A stretch of DNA of 64,000 nucleotides from Sisyra terminalis. Its lineage: Eukaryota > Arthropoda > Insecta > Neuroptera > Sisyridae. A program made the position numbers and the translations under genes. The notes beneath the pieces were generated by a model, which saw nothing but the letters and a program-made list of their open reading frames with translations, made no database searches and was not told the DNA's origin. This document shows positions 58,008 to 64,000 of this stretch, piece after piece (the stretch's first letter is position 1; every line of letters starts with the position of its first letter). The DNA lies in assembly GCA_958496175.1 (NCBI GenBank), contig OY292275.1, positions 5,518,001-5,582,000 of the forward strand, in the 5' to 3' direction.

Positions 58008-58555
58008 GTAGGGGAACCTGGGACGGAACGGGGTACCTAAACTTTAAATACAATTTACGAGAAGTATAAAGAAAAAAATTTCATTATTTTGTAATTTATA
58101 TATTTATTTAATTCATTCTCTACAAATAAAAAATGGTTTTATTGATTGAAATTAAAAATTAATATTAAGAAATTAGGTTTCAAAAACAAATAGAAATTTC
58201 CCATTCTGCCCCATTCCCTGGGACACAATGGGAAATGAACCTGGGGCGCAGTAGGATACTTTTTATGGGCTTAGATCACAGATGAAGACACTATCATCGT
58301 CGTTTTTAGCCCAGCACATGCCAAATGTGTCCATTTTTGACAAATACTGCAGGAACACCAGCTTTCATTAGATTTGGAGTATAAATCTTGGCAGTATAAG
58401 CAGATTACCTCTGAATCTTCCAACTTTTTGTACGCACTATCTGCTGATAAAATAAAAATGTCTATCTGAATGGGAAATACTATCTGAATGGTATATCTAA
58501 TTCCACCCCACCCATTGTGTCCCAAAGCAGCTTCCACAGAAGTACGACTATTATG
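58008..58555 (-). mobile_element. pogo-like element 3' end
   Basis: Bounded at the left by tgtaggggaacctgggacgg, as at 7573. The minus strand carries the last ~90 codons of the transposase gene, then about 250 bp of 3' sequence down to the terminus. The rest of the element, upstream of 58555, is replaced by a Helitron. Confidence 0.75.
58262..58537 (-). pseudogene. pogo/jerky-type transposase tail with PHD-like zinc finger
   Basis: The minus strand reads MEAALGHNGWGGIRYTIQIV, then an acidic linker and DSEVICLYCQDLYSKSNESW, then CSCSICQKWTHLACAG. C-x2-C ... W-x-x-C-x-x-C-x-K-W-x-H-x-x-C is the PHD-like finger that closes many insect pogo/Tigger-type transposases (DDE superfamily 1). After CAG the frame shifts by one base: the alternative frame gives KNDDDSVFICDL, the expected final C-x-x-C region. 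The DDE catalytic core is missing, so this is a dead tail. Confidence 0.82.
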
Positions 58556-58565
58556 ACAGGATATA

Positions 58566-59480
58566 TCTTCTATTATTATAAAGAGGAAAGATTTGATTGT
58601 TTGTATGCTTTGAATAGGCTCCGAAACTACTTGACCGATTTGAAAAATTCTTTCACTGTTGGGAAGCTACACTATTTCCAGTGAACATAGGCTATATTAA
58701 ATTTTCAAAAAAAATTAGGGATCCATACTAAAACTCCAATAATGTGTGAAAAAATTACCAAAAAACTTTCTTTCATCGCGTGCGCTGGTGATTTAACTAA
58801 AGAACCGAACAATCGAATTTAATGAAACTTTATATTAAGATACAACACAATTACCCACACACGTTAGGCTATTTATCATTCCTTAAAAATAATAAGGGAA
58901 TGTATCCCCTACGTAAAAACTGAGGGATGAAAAAAAAAATTACTTTAGATAGGCGAGTTATATATCATTGGAAAGGTATTTAAAAGTTAAAAAATGATCT
59001 GTATTAATATTTTTAGTTGAACTATTAAAAAGCACAGTAATTTAATTTAAAGTACAAAAAATTGCCTTTTTGAAATATAAATGTTTTTATAGATAATAAT
59101 CTGACAGTAAACTTTTTTTACAAAGTTGTTGTAAATAGATCCTTACGGTTGCTCAGTAAGGAAATATTAACGAAAAAAATTTAATAGTAATACTAACAAT
59201 AATAATTATAATAGTAATGAAGCTTAAAATAAAAACGTTTTTAAAACCGTGCATATATAAAATGGTGTATTTTTATACTCCTCTGACGGATGAAATTTTA
59301 ATATTCGGTGTATTCCTTATAGGAAGTTGGCATGTGATAAGATTGTTTTTTGAAAATTCCTACCCTAACGGATAAGGGCGGATTCAGGATTTTTTTCTTG
59401 GGGGGGGACAATATCTTTTATTTGCAAGTACGTGAAAGGGATCACGAAAAAAGTTCGCAATTCCAGCCAGAAATCATCAT
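58566..59480 (+). mobile_element. Helitron 5' part, longer form
   Basis: Starts A^TCTTCTATTATTATAAAGAG and follows the minus-strand order of 29680 down to about 28760, including the blocks 'cgttaggctatttatcattc' and 'ggcgagttatatatcattgg'. The 3' end with CTAG is missing. The sequence runs into Penelope-associated DNA. Confidence 0.75.
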
Positions 59481-59514
59481 AATGATAAATAATAAATAAT
59501 CATATCATCATAAT

Positions 59515-59725
59515 CATAAAAGAAATTTAAAATCCTCTTCCAGAGCAAAAGGCATACGCCAAATCGTGTATGGTGAACTCTGGACTATCCAATTTGGTTT
59601 AATTATATAGTTAAAATTCAGATATTTCAATAATAAGTTTAAAGATACATAATGATTATACATGATTGTAGAAGAATTGGGTTTCGTGCAATTGTACAAA
59701 TTTCTAACTAAAATTTTATAGACTT
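59515..59725 (-). repeat. Penelope-associated 3' region
   Basis: Shared with 28540-28745 (inverted) and 10765-10866. It lies directly downstream, on the minus strand, of the GIY-YIG remnant. Confidence 0.55.
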
Positions 59726-59727
59726 TA

Positions 59728-59892
59728 ACCAATGACATGATTCTTGGGTATATGTTCCTTATATCTTGTTTCGAAAGATCTACCAGTTTTGCCAATGTAG
59801 AATTTTGCATAGGAACCACATTTAATTTTATATATTCCGATTTGGTTTTTCGTTGTAATTTGGTTGTTCTCCAATGGTTTGAACCATTACAA
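59728..59892 (-). pseudogene. Penelope-like element GIY-YIG endonuclease remnant
   Basis: Minus strand, open for ~55 codons: FKPLENNQITTKNQIGIYKI then KCGSYAKFYIGKTGRSFETR and YKEHIPKNHVIG. G-I-Y-K-I-K-C-x-x-C-x-x-x-Y-I-G-x-T-x-R-x-x-x-x-R-x-x-E-H is the GIY-YIG nuclease core in the form found at the C-terminus of Penelope-like retroelement polymerases (arginine and the Y-I-G half are kept; the second cysteine is Y here). A stop precedes it and the reverse transcriptase is absent. It gives independent evidence that Penelope-like elements colonised this genome. Confidence 0.85.
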
Positions 59893-59959
59893 CTATTAGG
59901 AGTATATTTTTTGGGAATGGATTTTAATATGTACTTAGAATAGGGCGAAATATGCACAT

Positions 59960-62100
59960 AGTATGCACAATCAAAACTTTTCTTCGGCTAAACTTTTCTT
60001 TATAATAGAGATCCCTCACCTTATTGATTTTTAGAGCACATGCGAGGATATCGATCGAATGGTAAATACAAGCTTTTTTCCAAGGAAAAATTACTGTTAA
60101 TCACTGATAAGACATTGTAAAGTGATAAAAAAACGTCAATATTTCTACCAGAAAATATTTAAAAAATATTTTTTCAATGCCATGATCATTGCAGGTACAA
60201 AGTTGGAAATCACTGGTCTACAATAAAAAACGTATACACCAAAAGCTGGTCTACCAAATGTAGGTTAATTGTTTTGAAAATAAATTTTCCAAAAGTTAAG
60301 TCAAAATTTGAGAAAAATAGAGCGAAATTTCAATCGTAATTCACTTATGGTCGGTATTTTCACGCCTGAATAGATAGTCCATATCCTTGCAATAGATATT
60401 TAATAGATAAGAATTTATGAGTTAGATAAATCATACGTATTTTTCCTATACATTTTACAATTCTTAAGGGAACATACGCATTTTTTCTTTTTATTTCAAA
60501 TGAAGTTTTATCTAAACGATAAATGTCTCTATCTTAATATGAAAATACCACCCCTAAGTTACAATACAACAAGCCACATATAATTAGTTACCCTTTTCGA
60601 GGCAATATTTAAAAAAAATCTTAATTGTGAAATAGTCAAATTATGTTTTTATTTCGTAGTAAAAAAAATTAATTTGTAAATAGGATTTACATTTCTTCTT
60701 TTCGAATAATTTTTCTGTCAAATTATGTCCAACAAAATATATTTTTTTCATAGCAAATACCTATAGAGGTGAACTCATAAGTGCATCATAAAATTTATGT
60801 CGAATTGGTCTTAAGACGGTTTCGAAATATTTGAATAAAAACGATATTTAATTGTAAGCCAAATTTAAACTAACAAATCAATAAAATGGGTCATTTTCTG
60901 AGAAAATTTGTAAACTTTTTCAAGTGGTTCAAGTGATTGACTTATAACGATTTCTTTTTGTAAAATTTAAAACTTTAAATATTCACAAATTTATCACAAC
61001 AAAACGTAGTTTCCGACCGAATAAGTCACTTTATAAATAAACATTTCTTGAATCACAAAATTCTTTCACCCACTCATTTTCAAACGGAAACTTTTAAGCC
61101 TACATCAGCCCAAGAAGATATCCTTTTTCCGACACAAAACATATCAAAGCATTCGAATTCAACAAAACCGAATTGTTGAAGTGAAAATTATTCGATCAAA
61201 ACGAGGTGCAAAGTTCAACGTTCAAAAACTTTTGGCATTAAACCTTTCATTTCGGTCAATTTTTATTTTCTTACCGTTTGAAAATTTTTGAATAGAAAAA
61301 AAAAACGGAAGAGAAATTAAGTTATTTTATGAGGAAAATCACAAAAAACGTGGAAAAACTTTTCAAATAAAACGTCGTTACCTCAATCAAAAAAAAAGGT
61401 CAACAAAATCAGCAGTCCCATCAACATATAATTCCATGGCATTGCCAAATGCAAATGCCACATCCCCTAATTTCGAGCAGTTTGATTGTGCGAAAAGTTT
61501 CGATTAGATAGAGTATAAGAGGTCGGGAATAATAGGGGAAACTTTTTAAAATGTTTCACGAAGAAACTCGACAACTTGTATTCATTGGTACGAACCCCGT
61601 GTGTGGGGTTCAGGGGTGAGTGGTGTGGGTTTAGTATCCAGAGGTTTTTTGTGTGCGGAAAACCTCAACAAGTTATCCGGATGTAATTTTCCTGTTCAAT
61701 AAGCCCCACAGGTGGTTTTATGATTAGTTTCACATATACAAGGCGAATGAAATAGAGCTTTCGTTTCGTTACGTTAATGTGCGTCTCGTTTTTCCAGCTT
61801 TCAAGCTTTCCAGTTTCCATGCGACGACAGAAGATGATAAACTTGTTAATGTGCCTCATTAAAACCAAGACGTACGACTCTGTTTTTGTAAGAGTTCATC
61901 TTTACATTTTGTGTTTTTGTTTTATTAAAACAAATCATTAAAAAAATTTTTGATTTTGTACTACAAAACTAATGAGTTTAGTTTACGTAAACTAAAGATG
62001 ATTTAAAAAATTTCGATAGACATTGTCGTCTGTGCTATTTGGAGCTCATTTCAAATGTTAAATAGTCACAATAACCATATTTTTGGAGAAATTTTGAATC
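59960..62100. other. no gene recognised
   Basis: AT-rich DNA with no supported features. Confidence 0.4.
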
Positions 62101-62126
62101 CATTGTTAATATTACAATATCATTAA

Positions 62127-62341
62127 TGGGAAATATGGGCAACAATTTGTGTGTTAAACTTATAAATTCACTGCTGTTTTGACAGATATTGCTGTTTTCA
62201 TTGTATTTTTCCATCCACTATTTTGTAAGATTGAGATCTATTTATTTTAATTTGTTATATATTTATGTTTATCATGTAAAACCTTGATTGATTAAAATTA
62301 ATGATTAAGAAGTTAAACACACGAATTGTCCATATTTCCCA
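62127..62341. mobile_element. MITE, ~215 bp, TTAA flanks
   Basis: 'tgggaaatatgggcaacaat' and 'gtgtgttaaactt' at the left return inverted at the right as 'aagttaaacacac' and 'gtccatatttccca'. Both ends border TTAA (62123-62126, 62342-62345). It is non-coding. The family is unassigned. Confidence 0.75.
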
Positions 62342-62688
62342 TTAATTATATTGTATAATATTATGTTAAATGTTAACACTTCAATTGAAATTCCTGTTAT
62401 CAACCTAAAAAAGTTATAAGAAGCCATATTTTTTTTATTTATCGATAGATAAGGTCCCAAACATGATTTCAACTAAATCCGTCACCATGGGGTGCCAGTT
62501 TAGGGTGTCCCAAACTATAAAGGCAAAAAATTTTTTTCGAATTTCGATGCTCATACTCTCTATTTTTTTTCTATTTGAACCAAATAACTAAAATATTAAA
62601 TATTATCGCTATCGAACAACAATAACCCGTGCCGACTTGATCTCAAAGTTTTAATATAAAAATTAATGTAGAAACCATACAGGAATAT

Positions 62689-63746
62689 TAGGGTGTCCGT
62701 TATTTCCCAAATTGATTTTTTTTAAACGATCACCCCCTGAATTTTTAGTTTAAGATATAAAAAAATTATCCAATACAATTAAGCTCTCAATTTCTTGATT
62801 AAACCGTGCCGGAATCATGTTACTTTTACCATTTAAATAACATGGGATTATTTGACTTTTTACTTTTAATTCTTTTTCTCAGAAACAAATGGATGATAAG
62901 ATTTAAGATCAAATTATTCTGACGTAAAATTTAACGCTCTACAAAAAAGGTCTGTTATGAATTTTCGATTAAATCACTCTATTAAAAGTTATTCAACATT
63001 TAACTTTTTATCGACAAATCAATCGACTATAGGCTCAATAAAAATGATGTTGACTACAAGTTGTAAGAAATTTCTCATAGATGGCGTCAGGTGAAATGGT
63101 AAAAATTCGAATAATAATTGAACTTTTGTCGATAGTCTCATTAATTAGTATGAAATTCACTTCGTAGGTACAAAATATTGATTAAAGTAGGAAAATTTAT
63201 CCTGGATAAATTGAATTTCACGACTATAGCGAATTCGGATCTTATTTTACCGGTTTTAATTGTCAAAAAATGTTTTTTTTTGTTTAATTTTCTGTTCAAG
63301 CCATAAAATTAACACATATAATCACTTGTGCTCTAATGATAATAATTTTTATCTTCTCTTCCAATGATTTTATAGTTAAAAAAAGTAAAAACGAGCAAAA
63401 AGTTGAAAATATTCCAAGATCTATATTAGGCACAAATTAAATGTTGAATAACTTTTAATGGAGTGATTTAATCGAAAATTCATTAGAGACCTTTTTTGTA
63501 GAGCATTAAATTTTACGTCTGAATATTTTAAATCTTTTCATACATTTGTTTCTGAGAAAAAAAATTAAAAGTAAAAAGTCAAATAATCCCATGTTATTTA
63601 AATGGTAAAAGTAACATGATTCCAGCACAGTTTAATCAAGAAATTAAGAGCTTAAATGTATTAGATAATTTTTTTTATATCTTAAACTAAAAATTCAGGG
63701 GGCGATCGCTGTAAAAAAATCAATTTGGGAAATAACGAACACCCTA
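62689..63746. mobile_element. foldback element family A, copy 3, with 8-bp duplication
   Basis: TAGGGTGTCCGTTATTTCCC at the left and 'gggaaataacgaacacccta' at the right. The flanks aggaatat (62681-62688) and aagaatat (63747-63754) agree at 7 of 8 positions. The arms and centre follow 8537-9605. Confidence 0.88.
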
Positions 63747-63754
63747 AAGAATAT

Positions 63755-64000
63755 AAGATCTTTGTTAATTTAGTAAATAAAACTTTGCTTTGTCTGAATC
63801 TTATATTTATTAAGTCTTTAGTATTAAAAGGGCATTATTCGGTAATTTTTCTTTACAACATTGGCTTTTTCCAGTTAGAATATAATTTGATTGAAAGAAA
63901 GTCATCGATGATTTTCTCTGAAATTAAAAATAAGCGTACCCTTATCATAGATCTTAAAAATAAATAAAACTTATATTATTATTTGCCATATTAACCGTAA
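63755..64000. other. no gene recognised
   Basis: A short plus-strand ORF crosses the element end and continues here. It has no motif and is considered chance. Confidence 0.4.

Noticed and set aside
59514..59957. 147-codon minus ORF as a gene
   Set aside because: It lies in another frame over the Penelope GIY-YIG remnant and its 3' region. The nuclease motifs are in the neighbouring frame.

Overview
This is an AT-rich, intron- or intergenic-type stretch of a eukaryotic nuclear genome, most likely an insect. The reasons are one clear host exon of an insect-type diuretic hormone (DH44/CRF-like) receptor and transposon families typical of arthropods: Helitrons, hAT, pogo, Ty1/copia, Jockey- or RTE-like non-LTR elements and Penelope-like elements. 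I see no operons, rRNA, tRNA or CRISPR. Most open reading frames longer than 60 codons are chance readings of AT-rich DNA.

Host genes: the only confident one is the minus-strand exon at 7190-7481, a GC-rich island encoding the N-terminal hormone-binding domain of a class B GPCR. It has a good splice donor and acceptor. No other exon of this gene is visible, so the flanking introns exceed 7 kb downstream and may be long upstream. A second intact minus-strand ORF (31588-32077, function unknown, three N-glycosylation sequons, seven cysteines) lies inside a terminal-inverted-repeat element, next to a broken SAP-domain start exon.

Layout: 0-6 kb has a hAT copy, two long foldback elements (family C) and a Jockey-type RT fragment. 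7-8 kb has the receptor exon and a pogo end. 8.5-12 kb has foldback family A with an 8-bp target duplication, a Helitron fragment and a full short Helitron. 13-18 kb is a decayed copia element invaded by a non-LTR element, a hAT MITE and a TIR transposon. 20-25 kb has a hammerhead-like motif, a ~368-bp tandem array interrupted by a hAT MITE, and a TTAA-flanked transposon. 25-36 kb has a ribozyme-bearing mini-Penelope element, Helitrons, MITEs, a B/A chimera, the TIR element with the ORF, an RTE-like RT fragment and an A-B pair. 38-39 kb is a ~340-bp tandem repeat. 41-48 kb has Helitrons, a long inverted-repeat family and a second ribozyme-bearing element. 48.8-51 kb is a nested stack (non-LTR, then hAT, then a third ribozyme element). 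51-56 kb has family C copies, one locally triplicated, and a ZMYM1-like hAT transposase remnant. 58-60 kb has a pogo 3' end with a zinc-finger tail, a Helitron 5' end and a Penelope GIY-YIG fragment. 62-64 kb has a MITE and another family A element.

The most interesting signal is a set of four sequence-distinct hammerhead-ribozyme-like cores. Three lie in short inverted-repeat elements with 13-14-bp target duplications and a ~38-45-nt tail on one side. In all four, stem III is an even palindrome that could close only as a dimer. This fits Penelope-like terminal repeats carrying minimal hammerheads, and the GIY-YIG remnant shows that such elements were active in this genome.
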